A DNA stretch of 64,000 nt, taken from NCBI RefSeq assembly GCF_023921805.1, contig NZ_CP074197.1, forward strand, positions 1,674,001 through 1,738,000, written 5' to 3'. The position numbers and the translations under genes were made by a program. Of this stretch, positions 28,939 through 36,725 are shown piece by piece (position 1 is the first letter of the stretch; every line of letters starts with the position of its first letter). This DNA is from Ruminococcus sp. FMBCY1 (GTDB taxonomy: Bacteria; Bacillota; Clostridia; Oscillospirales; Acutalibacteraceae). Below the pieces are notes generated by a model. That model did not search any database. It saw only the letters and a program-made list of their open reading frames with translations, and was not told the DNA's origin.

Positions 28939-29096
28939 ATTTCACCTGTAAATTTCCGTTTTTTTAGTTTTATGCAACATTTATCTATAAACTAAAAACA
29001 AATATCTATATCAATAATTTACAAACTTGTTTATAATAATTACATAATACAACAAAATTTTGTTAAATGCAACATCTGTTTGCGGAGGTAGTGAAA
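28939..29096. promoter_or_regulatory. Shared control region of two divergent AraC genes
   Basis: The 158-bp gap contains ATGCAACAT twice in direct orientation, at 28972-28980 and 29067-29075, one near each gene start. This spacing fits operator half-sites of one or both regulators (inference). The rest is AT-rich. Confidence 0.5.
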
Positions 29097-29936
29097 ATGA
29101 ACTACAAATACGAAATCGTAAATTATGACAAAAACATTCCGGCAAAAATTCTATATTGCGATTTATCGTCTGATACACATAAAACCGAACTTCACTGGCA
29201 TCGTGAACCGGAGATTGTATATGTACTTGACGGTCTTGGAGAGTGTTCTCACAACGGCGAGGTTATGGATCTTCCTGCCGGGGAATGTAAAATTTTTAAC
29301 AGCGAAGATGTGCATTTGGTTCGTCCTAAAATGGGACATCGTGCGAATATGATTATTATTCAGCTTTCGTTTGAATATATGAGAATGTTTTGCAAGACAA
29401 TTGACAGCGTTATCTTTGATCTTCACGATAGATCCGAGCAAAAAGGTGAAATCTGCGAAATTTTGCGCCAGATTGCAAGTATTGATATAGACCATGACGA
29501 ATACGGTGTATTAAAGCAGATTTCAGGAGTTAATTTATTATACTACAAATTGCTTAAATATTGTACTTTGCTTAAGAGAAGTTCTAATTCTTTCATTATA
29601 CCGAAGCGTGATTTTTCATATGCAAAAACCGCTATTGCGTATATCAACGAAAACTTCAAGCAGGAGATTCCTCTTAACGAGATTTCAAGCGTGGTTAATC
29701 TTTCGCCGTCTTATTTCTCAAAATACTTTAAGAGCGTAACACAGGTTAGCTTTTCGGAGTACCTTGCAAATCTTCGTCTTGAAAATGCTTTGCAGGATAT
29801 GCTTACAAAAAATTCTACCGTAACGGTTGCTGCAGTTGAAAACGGCTTTGCAAATGTAAAGTCATTCATTACGCAGTGCAAAAAGGTTTACGGTTACACT
29901 CCTGCACAGTATAAAAAACATCTGCTTAACAGATGA
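29097..29936 (+). CDS. AraC-family transcriptional regulator
   Basis: A 279-residue regulator with an N-terminal cupin domain (HWHREPEIVYVLDG and ENSEDVHL-like pattern NSEDVHLV are typical of AraC sugar sensors) and a C-terminal AraC helix-turn-helix pair (about 185-278). The ATG at 29097 is 8 nt after GGAGG; an in-frame ATG ten codons earlier lacks a site. It is not a close copy of the divergent neighbour. It ends at a strong terminator and has no co-transcribed target. Confidence 0.88.
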   Translation: MNYKYEIVNYDKNIPAKILYCDLSSDTHKTELHWHREPEIVYVLDGLGECSHNGEVMDLPAGECKIFNSEDVHLVRPKMGHRANMIIIQLSFEYMRMFCKTIDSVIFDLHDRSEQKGEICEILRQIASIDIDHDEYGVLKQISGVNLLYYKLLKYCTLLKRSSNSFIIPKRDFSYAKTAIAYINENFKQEIPLNEISSVVNLSPSYFSKYFKSVTQVSFSEYLANLRLENALQDMLTKNSTVTVAAVENGFANVKSFITQCKKVYGYTPAQYKKHLLNR

Positions 29937-29973
29937 TTAAAATTGATTACAAGTTTTTTCTTTATTATACCCA

Positions 29974-30012
29974 AAAAGGACGACCACTGTTTTACAGTGG
30001 TTGTTCTTTTTG
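29974..30012 (+). terminator. Terminator after the second AraC gene
   Basis: ACGACCACTG pairs with CAGTGGTTGT over a TTTTA loop, extended by AAAAGG/TCTTTTT. A strong intrinsic terminator. Confidence 0.9.
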
Positions 30013-30071
30013 CGTAAAAATATTGGAGTTTATTAATTAACGCTTAGCTAAATGTTTTACCAATCAATTGT

Positions 30072-30115
30072 AAAGGTTTGGTCAACCTTTTCAAAGGCTT
30101 GACCTAAATTTTTTA
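30072..30115. repeat. Hairpin repeat family, short copy 3
   Basis: GGTTTGGTCAACC and AAAGGCTTGACC around TTTTC (30080-30104), followed by TAAATTTTTTAATTAT. Compared with long copy A, this is precisely its left end up to CAAAGG joined to its right end from CTTGACC. It sits 70 bp upstream of the fumarase promoter. Confidence 0.85.
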
Positions 30116-30182
30116 ATTATTTAATTACAACTTTTCTTAAAACAATAATTTTCTTCAACTTTAGATAAAGCGTCAAAATTCA

Positions 30183-30211
30183 TTGAAATAAGTCACAAAA
30201 AGTTTTATAAT
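30183..30211 (+). promoter_or_regulatory. Fumarase operon promoter
   Basis: TTGAAA, 17-nt spacer, TATAAT, 38 nt before the start codon. A good sigma-A match. Confidence 0.8.
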
Positions 30212-30249
30212 AAAAGATACGGATAAATCACACCGAAAGGAATTTGAGT

Positions 30250-31101
30250 ATGAATATCAGACAAATTAAGGCTGAAACCGTAACACAAACGGTAAAACAG
30301 CTTTTTCTCGACTGCAATTATTTTATTGGCAAAGATATTATGACCGCTCTTGAAAAAGCAAGAGAAAACGAAAAGTCAAAAGTAGGCAAAAGTGTGCTTA
30401 CACAGATTATTGAGAATGACAAACTTGCCGCAAAGGAAGAAGTACCTCTTTGCCAGGATACAGGTATGGCAATTTTGTTTGTAGAGTACGGCGATAAGGT
30501 CGTTATTGAGGACGGCAGTTTTGAAGATGCGGTAAACGAGGGTGTACGACAGGCTTATAAGGACGGCTACTTGAGAAAAAGTGTAGTAAATGACCCTGTT
30601 TTTGACCGATTAAATACTAAGGACAACACACCTGCCATTATTCATACAAGAATTGTAAAAGGTGACAAAATAAAAATTACTGCCGGCGGCAAAGGCTTTG
30701 GCAGTGAGAATATGTCTGCAATAAAAATGCTTACTCCGTCATACGGAATTGAGGGTGTAAAAAAATTTATTCTTGATACTGTAAGAACCGCAGGTCCTAA
30801 CCCGTGCCCACCTATTGTAGTAGGCGTAGGTATCGGCGGTACATTTGAAAGATGTGCCCAGCTTGCAAAAAAGGCAACATTCAGAGCAATTGACACACAC
30901 AATGAAGACGAGCGTTACGCAAAACTTGAGGACGAATTGCTTGAGAGCATAAATAAAATGGGATTCGGTCCTGCCGGTCTTGGAGGAACTACAACAGCAA
31001 TCGGAGTTAATATTGAAACTTCGCCGACTCATATCGCAGGTATGCCTGTTGCGGTAAATATTTGTTGCCATGCGGCAAGACACGCAAGCGCAGAAATTTA
31101 A
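30250..31101 (+). CDS. Class I fumarate hydratase, alpha subunit
   Basis: [4Fe-4S] hydro-lyase interconverting fumarate and malate; the two-subunit form also covers L-tartrate dehydratase, and the two are hard to tell apart by eye. The 283-residue alpha subunit contains the cluster Cys motifs (VPLCQDTGMA near 60, the FERCAQLAKK region, and NICCHAARH at the C-terminus). The ATG at 30250 follows AAGGA. The beta subunit gene is 13 nt downstream. Oxygen-sensitive cluster enzymes like this fit an anaerobe. Confidence 0.92.
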   Translation: MNIRQIKAETVTQTVKQLFLDCNYFIGKDIMTALEKARENEKSKVGKSVLTQIIENDKLAAKEEVPLCQDTGMAILFVEYGDKVVIEDGSFEDAVNEGVRQAYKDGYLRKSVVNDPVFDRLNTKDNTPAIIHTRIVKGDKIKITAGGKGFGSENMSAIKMLTPSYGIEGVKKFILDTVRTAGPNPCPPIVVGVGIGGTFERCAQLAKKATFRAIDTHNEDERYAKLEDELLESINKMGFGPAGLGGTTTAIGVNIETSPTHIAGMPVAVNICCHAARHASAEI

Positions 31102-31114
31102 GGGGGAGAGAACT

Positions 31115-31669
31115 ATGCCTAAAAAATTAACATTACCGCTCAGCGATGAAGATATAAAAAATTTAAAAGCAGGCGAAAGCGTTTTGCTTAGCGGCACAAT
31201 GCTTACAGGCAGAGATGCGGCACATAAAAGACTTTTTGAGCTTATTGAAAAAGGCGAAAACCTTCCTGTAGATATTAAGGGCGAAATAATTTATTATGTA
31301 GGCCCTGCACCTGCAAAACCCGGATACGCAGTAGGCCCTGCAGGCCCTACATCAAGTTATAGAATGGATAAGTACGCACCTGCATTGCTTGACCTCGGAT
31401 TAAAAGGAATGGTAGGCAAAGGCGCAAGAAATAAGGAAGTAATAGACGCTATTGTCCGTAACGGCTGTGTGTATTTTGCGGCAATCGGCGGTGCCGCCGC
31501 TTTGATAGCAAAGAGCATTAAAAAAGAAGAAATGCTGTGTTATGAAGATTTGGGAACAGAGGCGGTCAGAAGATATACTGTCGAAGATTTTCCTTGCATT
31601 GTAGCAATTGACAGTAAGGGCAATAATGTGTATGAAACCGAGCCGAAAAAGTATAATACAGAGGATTGA
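31115..31669 (+). CDS. Class I fumarate hydratase, beta subunit
   Basis: The 184-residue beta subunit carries the C-terminal fumarase domain: LSGTMLTGRDAAHKR, GPAPAKPG and GPTSSYRMDKYAPALL, then AIGGAAAL. The open frame begins 15 codons earlier inside the alpha gene, but the ATG at 31115 has a GGGGGAGAG site and fits the family. Co-transcribed with alpha. Confidence 0.92.
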   Translation: MPKKLTLPLSDEDIKNLKAGESVLLSGTMLTGRDAAHKRLFELIEKGENLPVDIKGEIIYYVGPAPAKPGYAVGPAGPTSSYRMDKYAPALLDLGLKGMVGKGARNKEVIDAIVRNGCVYFAAIGGAAALIAKSIKKEEMLCYEDLGTEAVRRYTVEDFPCIVAIDSKGNNVYETEPKKYNTED

Positions 31670-31674
31670 TTTTT

Positions 31675-31708
31675 AAGGACTGCAAAACAGCAGTCCTTTT
31701 TATTTTTG
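31675..31708 (+). terminator. Terminator after the fumarase genes
   Basis: AAGGACTGC pairs with GCAGTCCTT over AAAACA, followed by TTTATTTTT. Confidence 0.9.
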
Positions 31709-31717
31709 CTTTTTATC

Positions 31718-32225
31718 AAAAGTTATGGTAAATTATGGTTAGATGACTTTCGGTCGGGCAACAAAGTAAAATAATAGCCAAACTTTCTGCTCGAAGTTAA
31801 AAGTTTGGTCAACCTTTTCAAAGGGTGTGGGTGTGGGCAACGCCCACAAATTAATAAAAATAAACTTATTTTCATTAAAAGCAAACAGTAGTAATTGCTC
31901 AATAGTATAACTAAACTTTAGATTAATTAAGTGGCAGAAAGTAAGAAAGTTGCACTTGAGCAGTCTTAGAGAAAAGATATTCTAAAGGACGCAAAAGTTT
32001 GCGTGTGTGGCTAATTTGCCCTTGAAAAGTGGCAAATTAGTAGTTTTAGTTGCGTAGCTTTTCTTTTTGTCGCTCTCGCATTTGGCTATCGCTGTTATGT
32101 TCAAACCGCCAAACGGCAAGCCTTTTGGCTATCAAAAATGTGCGATAATTTATAGCATTTTATGGGCTCTGCCCAAACCCGCAACCCTTTAAAAAGGGTT
32201 GACCTAAATTTTGAATTTATTATTC
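31718..32225. repeat. Hairpin repeat family, long copy B (inner module inverted)
   Basis: Outer arm AAAGTTATGGTAAATTATGG, then left end AAAAGTTTGGTCAACC with GTGTGGGCAACGCCCAC, and right end GGGCTCTGCCCAAACCCGC with AAAAAGGGTTGACC. Unlike copies A, C and D, the module CCGCCAAACGGCAAGCC-TTTTGGCTATC lies next to the GGGCTCTGCCC end rather than next to the GTGGGC end, so the interior is flipped or re-assembled. It also has its own hairpins (GACGCAAAAGTTTGCGT; GCTAATTTGCC with GGCAAATTAGT). Non-coding. Confidence 0.85.
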
Positions 32226-32296
32226 TAAACTTTTTTGCCAAACTTAAAATAGTCAAAATAAATTATAAAACAACAAAGCAACTGCCATTTTATTTA

Positions 32297-32325
32297 TTGT
32301 AATTTTATTTATTTTGTGTTAAAAT
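32297..32325 (+). promoter_or_regulatory. Promoter of the esterase gene
   Basis: TTGTAA, 17-nt spacer, TAAAAT, 63 nt before the start codon. Confidence 0.55.
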
Positions 32326-32387
32326 TATCATATAAAATTTACAAATTAATTATTTATTATATGTTTTTAACAAAGAAAGGACAAATT

Positions 32388-33236
32388 ATGATTATTAATC
32401 TTGATTTGAATATTGAAAAGCCGAGATACTACACTGTTTCTGATATTACATTTGCTCAGGTTGACGCTTGGTTTGGTCATACAACACGAGATTTAAAGCT
32501 GGATTTGATTTATCCGCAGAGCAGAATGAAAAAAGTCCCCTGCATTGTTTGGATTTGCGGCGGCGGTTGGATAAGAATGGATAAATCCGCTCACCTTGCT
32601 TACCTTGCAAAACTCGCTCTTAACGGTTTTGCCGTGGCAAGCGTTGAGTATCGTACCAGCAACGAGGGCGCTTACCCAATGCCGCTTGAAGATGTAAAGG
32701 CGGCTATCCGTTACCTTAAGGCTCACGCCGAGCGTTACTCTCTTGACGAAAATAAATTCGGTGTTGCAGGCGAATCTGCGGGCGGTTATCTTGCCGCAAT
32801 GTGCGCACTCAACAACGACAAAAGCCTTGATGTCGGCAATTATCTCGATTATTCAAGCGAAGTTCAGGCTTGTTGTCCGTTTTATCCGCCAACTGACCTT
32901 GCAACTTTTCCGTACAAATCAGCTCTTGAGGCAGGCACTAGTATGGAGTCGCTTATGCTCGGAATGAATGTAGTTCTCAACAAGGAAAAGGCGCAGGAAT
33001 GTTGCCCTGTATCATTTGTAACACCGTCAGCACCGCCTTTTATGATTTTTCATGGCACAAACGATTCAACTGTTCCGTTTTCGCAAGGCAAGGTGCTTTA
33101 TGATTTGCTTATAAAAAACGGTTGCGACGCAACATTGGTAGCCGTAAACGGCGCAGAACACGCAGATATTTTCTTTGCACAGGAAAAACTATGGGATATG
33201 GTAGCGGATTTTTTCAAGGACACACTTTATAAATGA
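32388..33236 (+). CDS. Alpha/beta-hydrolase esterase
   Basis: A 282-residue esterase of the hormone-sensitive lipase/acetyl-xylan esterase-like group. CGGGW in the oxyanion region and the nucleophile elbow GESAGG (Ser about 119) are visible, with Asp in GTNDSTVPF and His in NGAEHADIFF completing the triad. There is no signal peptide, so it is cytoplasmic. The ATG at 32388 is 6 nt after AAAGGA. It is monocistronic and the substrate is unknown; deacylation of imported glycans is possible (inference). Confidence 0.85.
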   Translation: MIINLDLNIEKPRYYTVSDITFAQVDAWFGHTTRDLKLDLIYPQSRMKKVPCIVWICGGGWIRMDKSAHLAYLAKLALNGFAVASVEYRTSNEGAYPMPLEDVKAAIRYLKAHAERYSLDENKFGVAGESAGGYLAAMCALNNDKSLDVGNYLDYSSEVQACCPFYPPTDLATFPYKSALEAGTSMESLMLGMNVVLNKEKAQECCPVSFVTPSAPPFMIFHGTNDSTVPFSQGKVLYDLLIKNGCDATLVAVNGAEHADIFFAQEKLWDMVADFFKDTLYK

Positions 33237-33249
33237 TATAATTAACAAG

Positions 33250-33296
33250 AAAAGTTTTCAACAATTTATTATAATGCTGTTGAAAACTTTTTCTTT
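33250..33296 (+). terminator. Terminator after the esterase
   Basis: AGTTTTCAACA pairs with TGTTGAAAACT with a long AT loop, followed by TTTTCTTTG. Confidence 0.85.
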
Positions 33297-33442
33297 GTAT
33301 TTAATATTTATTTTAAGTCGGAAAAAATAAACAAACTTATAGAAAAATATACAATGAATTAAAGAAAAAATCCAAAAAGTATATAAAAAACAGTCAAAAT
33401 GTGATATAATTATTAATTATAAACAGTGTAAGGAGAATTACC

Positions 33443-34129
33443 GTGAAGGAAACAATCTGTACTATACCGATAAACGATATTTTTATGCCAAAAGACGGTT
33501 GCCCTATCTGCCGGATGGAGGATATGCTCGAAAAGCAGTATGTTAAATTCATTACAGGCGATGCAATGATGGAGCCAAACATCAGAATAGAAACCAATAA
33601 AAAAGGTTTTTGTCACCGCCATTTTTCGCAGATGTTCACGGTAGGTCAAAAATTGCCTAATGCGCTGATTTTAGAAAGTCATTTGCAGGAAATTATCGAC
33701 AAATATATGCCTGCAAAACTTAAAGGCAAGCCCGACAAAAAACAACTTGAGGGCATTAAGGAAGAATTATCTTCCTGCTATGTCTGTGACAGAATCGCAA
33801 GCGATATGCACCATTTTATGGCAACAGTTTTTGTAGAGTGGGCAAAGGGCGAAGAATTCAGAAAGTTGTATAACGAACAGCAGTTTATCTGTTTAAAGCA
33901 CTATTCTTTTATAATGAGTGCCGCAACGGGCAAGGGCGGAATTTCGTCAAAACTTTTGCCTGACTTTTACGCTGAAACCGCCGCCCTCACAAAAAATTAC
34001 CTTGTAAGCCTTAAGGCGGATATTACACACTTTTGTTCAATGTTCGATTACCGCAGTCAGGGACAGGATTGGGGCACATCAAAAGATTCGATTGAAAGAA
34101 GTATTGCGTTTTTGACGGGTACGGATTGA
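33443..34129 (+). CDS. DUF6062-family protein
   Basis: A 228-residue cytoplasmic protein of a clostridial family without known function. Four Cys/His pairs recur in order: CPIC (20-23), CHRH (about 57-60), CYVC (about 113-116) and CLKH (about 152-155), suggesting two metal-binding or redox sites made from a repeated half. It uses a GTG start after AAGGAG. No functional partner is evident. Confidence 0.75.
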   Translation: MKETICTIPINDIFMPKDGCPICRMEDMLEKQYVKFITGDAMMEPNIRIETNKKGFCHRHFSQMFTVGQKLPNALILESHLQEIIDKYMPAKLKGKPDKKQLEGIKEELSSCYVCDRIASDMHHFMATVFVEWAKGEEFRKLYNEQQFICLKHYSFIMSAATGKGGISSKLLPDFYAETAALTKNYLVSLKADITHFCSMFDYRSQGQDWGTSKDSIERSIAFLTGTD

Positions 34130-34136
34130 TAAAACA

Positions 34137-34162
34137 GAAAATTCGGAATTTCCGAATTTTCT
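34137..34162 (+). terminator. Terminator after the DUF6062 gene
   Basis: GAAAATTCGGA and TCCGAATTTTC form an 11-bp perfect stem with a 3- to 4-nt loop. Confidence 0.75.
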
Positions 34163-34197
34163 CCCAATGTCTTATATAAAGGAAGATTAAATAAATA

Positions 34198-34470
34198 ATG
34201 AAAAATTTTTTAAATCCCAATCAATGCAGGTATCTTGCAAGTTTAATATGTGTCTTAGGAGCAATTTTTGCTTTTATTTCAAAGATTAAATTCGGAATGA
34301 ACAGCATTCATCCCACATTTATTATAGGAATATTTATTATTATTGCAGGTTTTGTGTTCGGTTTTATAAAAGCCAGATGCCCGCATTGCAACTGTTTGCT
34401 TTCGTTCAGTACAAAGGGCGATCCAAAGCATTGCCCAAACTGCGGCGGCAAACTTGAAGATGATGATTAA
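34198..34470 (+). CDS. Small membrane protein with a C-terminal zinc ribbon
   Basis: A 90-residue protein with two membrane helices (about 11-29 and 40-58) followed by a zinc ribbon (CPHCNC at 61-66 and CPNCGG near 79-84) and an acidic end. This is the reverse order of the ribbon-first proteins near 10-11 kb. An AAGGAAG site precedes the ATG. Function unknown. Confidence 0.7.
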   Translation: MKNFLNPNQCRYLASLICVLGAIFAFISKIKFGMNSIHPTFIIGIFIIIAGFVFGFIKARCPHCNCLLSFSTKGDPKHCPNCGGKLEDDD

Positions 34471-34517
34471 AATTAGTTTACATAAATTTGGATATACTAT
34501 AAAAAGGAAGTCTTACT

Positions 34518-35060
34518 ATGCTGACATATACGGCCGATGATTTGGAAAAAATTTTCAGGGAAGAGAATATAAATCCCGATGAGCTGCAGAATATGGTAGT
34601 GGAAAAGCTCACAAAAAATAACCTTAAGCTTGCCACCGCCGAAAGCTGCACGGGCGGTTTGCTTTCGGGAAGAATTACCGCCGTGAGCGGTGCAAGCGAG
34701 GTTTTTGACTGCGGTGTTTGCTCGTATGCAAACGAAATTAAGCACAAGGTGCTCGGAGTGAGCGAAGAAACTCTTAACACACTCGGCGCAGTGTCGCCCG
34801 AAACCGCTTTGCAGATGGCGGAGGGTGTAAAAAAACTTGCAAATGCCGACATCGGCGCAAGCACCACGGGTATTGCAGGGCCGACAGGCGGAACAGATGA
34901 AAAACCTGTCGGACTTGTTTATGTGGGAATTTGTGCAAATTGCAGTAAATTTCCCATAAAACTTTTGCTCGGTGAAACAAACGGAAGTAAAAATTCCCGA
35001 AATTATATAAGAAAACTTGCTTGTAATGCCGTTCTTTATACAATTTGGAAATTAACCTAA
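34518..35060 (+). CDS. pncC: Nicotinamide-nucleotide amidase (CinA C-terminal domain)
   Basis: Deamidates nicotinamide mononucleotide to nicotinate mononucleotide in pyridine-nucleotide recycling. The 180-residue stand-alone domain shows AESCTGGLLSGRIT with the catalytic Ser/Thr region and GIAGPTGGT. The N-terminal 25 residues are a helical extension. There is no CinA N-terminal half fused, so the competence-linked full CinA is not encoded here. Confidence 0.92.
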   Translation: MLTYTADDLEKIFREENINPDELQNMVVEKLTKNNLKLATAESCTGGLLSGRITAVSGASEVFDCGVCSYANEIKHKVLGVSEETLNTLGAVSPETALQMAEGVKKLANADIGASTTGIAGPTGGTDEKPVGLVYVGICANCSKFPIKLLLGETNGSKNSRNYIRKLACNAVLYTIWKLT

Positions 35061-35076
35061 ATGTTGTAAAAAAATC

Positions 35077-35105
35077 TTGTAAAAAAATTAATATTGTGGT
35101 AAAAT
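35077..35105 (+). promoter_or_regulatory. malQ-glgP promoter
   Basis: TTGTAA, 17-nt spacer, TAAAAT, followed by a 128-nt leader to malQ. Confidence 0.6.
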
Positions 35106-35141
35106 AAAATCGTAACTGTGGATATGGGGGTTTTTTTGCCC

Positions 35142-35176
35142 TTAAATTATAATTCATTTAAGTAATTATAATTTAA
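35142..35176. promoter_or_regulatory. 12-bp perfect inverted repeat in the malQ leader
   Basis: TTAAATTATAAT and ATTATAATTTAA separated by 11 nt, lying about 37 nt downstream of the -10 box. The place suits a roadblock operator. The binding protein is unknown; an AT-only site could also be a chance feature of a weak hairpin. Confidence 0.5.
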
Positions 35177-35233
35177 TCTTTTGATTTATCCCGAAAATAT
35201 AACTTAATATCCGTCAGAATGGAGTTGATTTTA

Positions 35234-36721
35234 ATGGAAAGAAGTGCAGGTATCCTGTTGTCGGTTACTTCGCTTCCGTCCCCCTACGGAATTGGTACTA
35301 TTGGTAAAGAGGCTCGTGAGTTCGCTGACTTCCTCAAAAAGGCAGGTCAGAAGGTATGGCAGATTCTTCCTGTCGGCCCTACAAGCTACGGCGACTCTCC
35401 TTATCAGTCCTTTTCAACTTATGCAGGTAACCCTTACCTGATTGACCTTGACACACTTTGTGAAGAGGGTCTTATTACTAAAGAGCAGCTCGATAGCTAT
35501 GATTGGGGTTCTAACGATGCTGAAGTAGATTACGAAAAAATCTACAACAACAGATTCGACGCTCTTAGAATTGCTTACGATAATTTCAAAAAGAAAGACC
35601 AGAAGGCTTTCTCCTCATTTAAGAGAAAGAACAGCAAGTGGCTCAAGAATTACGCACTTTATATGGCTGTAAAGAAGAGCTTTAATATGGTTTCCTGGAC
35701 AGAGTGGCCGGACGAAGAAATCCGTATGCACGAGGAAGCTGCTGTTAAGCGTTATGAGCGCAAGCTTAAAGACGATGTTGATTTCTGGAAATTCTTACAG
35801 TTTAAGTTTTATGAGCAGTGGGAGGCTTTCCGTGCTTATGTAAACGGTCTTGGAATTAAGATTTTGGGTGATATGCCTATCTATGTTGCTATGGATAGTG
35901 CAGATACTTGGGCAAATCCTGAGTTGTTCCAACTTTATGATGACGGTGATCCTATTGCAGTTGCAGGTTGTCCGCCTGACTATTTCTCGGCAACAGGTCA
36001 GCTCTGGGGCAATCCTCTTTATGACTGGGATTACCTCGCAGAAACAGATTACGAGTGGTGGTTTGAGAGAATTAAAGCTGCGTCAAAGCTTTATGATCTC
36101 ACAAGAATCGACCACTTCAGAGCTTTTGCAAGCTACTATTCAATTCCTTACCCTGCTGAAAACGCTATTAACGGTGAGTGGGTTGAAGGTCCACGCATTA
36201 AGTTCTTCAAGATGATGGAAGAGGCTATCGGCAAGATTGATATTGTTGCAGAGGATCTCGGAACTCTTACTCCCGATGTTACCGAGCTTATGGAGCAGAC
36301 AGGTTATCCGGGAATGAAGGTACTTGAGTTTGCTTTTGACAGCGGTGAAGAGAACGATTATCTCCCGCATAAATATACTGAAAACTGCATTGTTTACACA
36401 GGTACTCACGATAATGACACCGTTATGGGCTGGGTAGAAACAGCTAAGCCTGAGGATGTAAGCTATGCAAGAAGTTACTGCCAGATGCCTGAGGACGAGC
36501 CTTTTAACTGGGGTCTTATCCGTACAGCATATGAGAGCAAGGCAGGTATGGCTATTATTCCTGTTCAGGATATTCTCGGCCTTGGCAAAGAGGCAAGAAT
36601 GAACATTCCGTCAACACTCGGCGGTAACTGGACTTGGAGAGTTGATAAAGCGGCTCTTACTGATGAGCTTGCAGAAAAATTAAAAACAATGTCTGTAAAT
36701 AGCGGACGACTGGAGGACTAA
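35234..36721 (+). CDS. malQ: 4-alpha-glucanotransferase (amylomaltase)
   Basis: GH77 enzyme that transfers alpha-1,4-glucan segments, working with phosphorylase to use maltodextrin and glycogen. The 495-residue protein has the nucleophile Asp in TRIDHFRAF, acid/base Glu in AEDLGTLTPDV and the third Asp in TGTHDNDTVMGW. The ATG at 35234 has GGAG 9 nt before it; an ATG five codons earlier has no site. Codon choice differs from neighbours (AAG and GCT favoured, AAA rarer), typical of high expression. It precedes glgP by 4 nt. Confidence 0.95.
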   Translation: MERSAGILLSVTSLPSPYGIGTIGKEAREFADFLKKAGQKVWQILPVGPTSYGDSPYQSFSTYAGNPYLIDLDTLCEEGLITKEQLDSYDWGSNDAEVDYEKIYNNRFDALRIAYDNFKKKDQKAFSSFKRKNSKWLKNYALYMAVKKSFNMVSWTEWPDEEIRMHEEAAVKRYERKLKDDVDFWKFLQFKFYEQWEAFRAYVNGLGIKILGDMPIYVAMDSADTWANPELFQLYDDGDPIAVAGCPPDYFSATGQLWGNPLYDWDYLAETDYEWWFERIKAASKLYDLTRIDHFRAFASYYSIPYPAENAINGEWVEGPRIKFFKMMEEAIGKIDIVAEDLGTLTPDVTELMEQTGYPGMKVLEFAFDSGEENDYLPHKYTENCIVYTGTHDNDTVMGWVETAKPEDVSYARSYCQMPEDEPFNWGLIRTAYESKAGMAIIPVQDILGLGKEARMNIPSTLGGNWTWRVDKAALTDELAEKLKTMSVNSGRLED

Positions 36722-36725
36722 ACAA

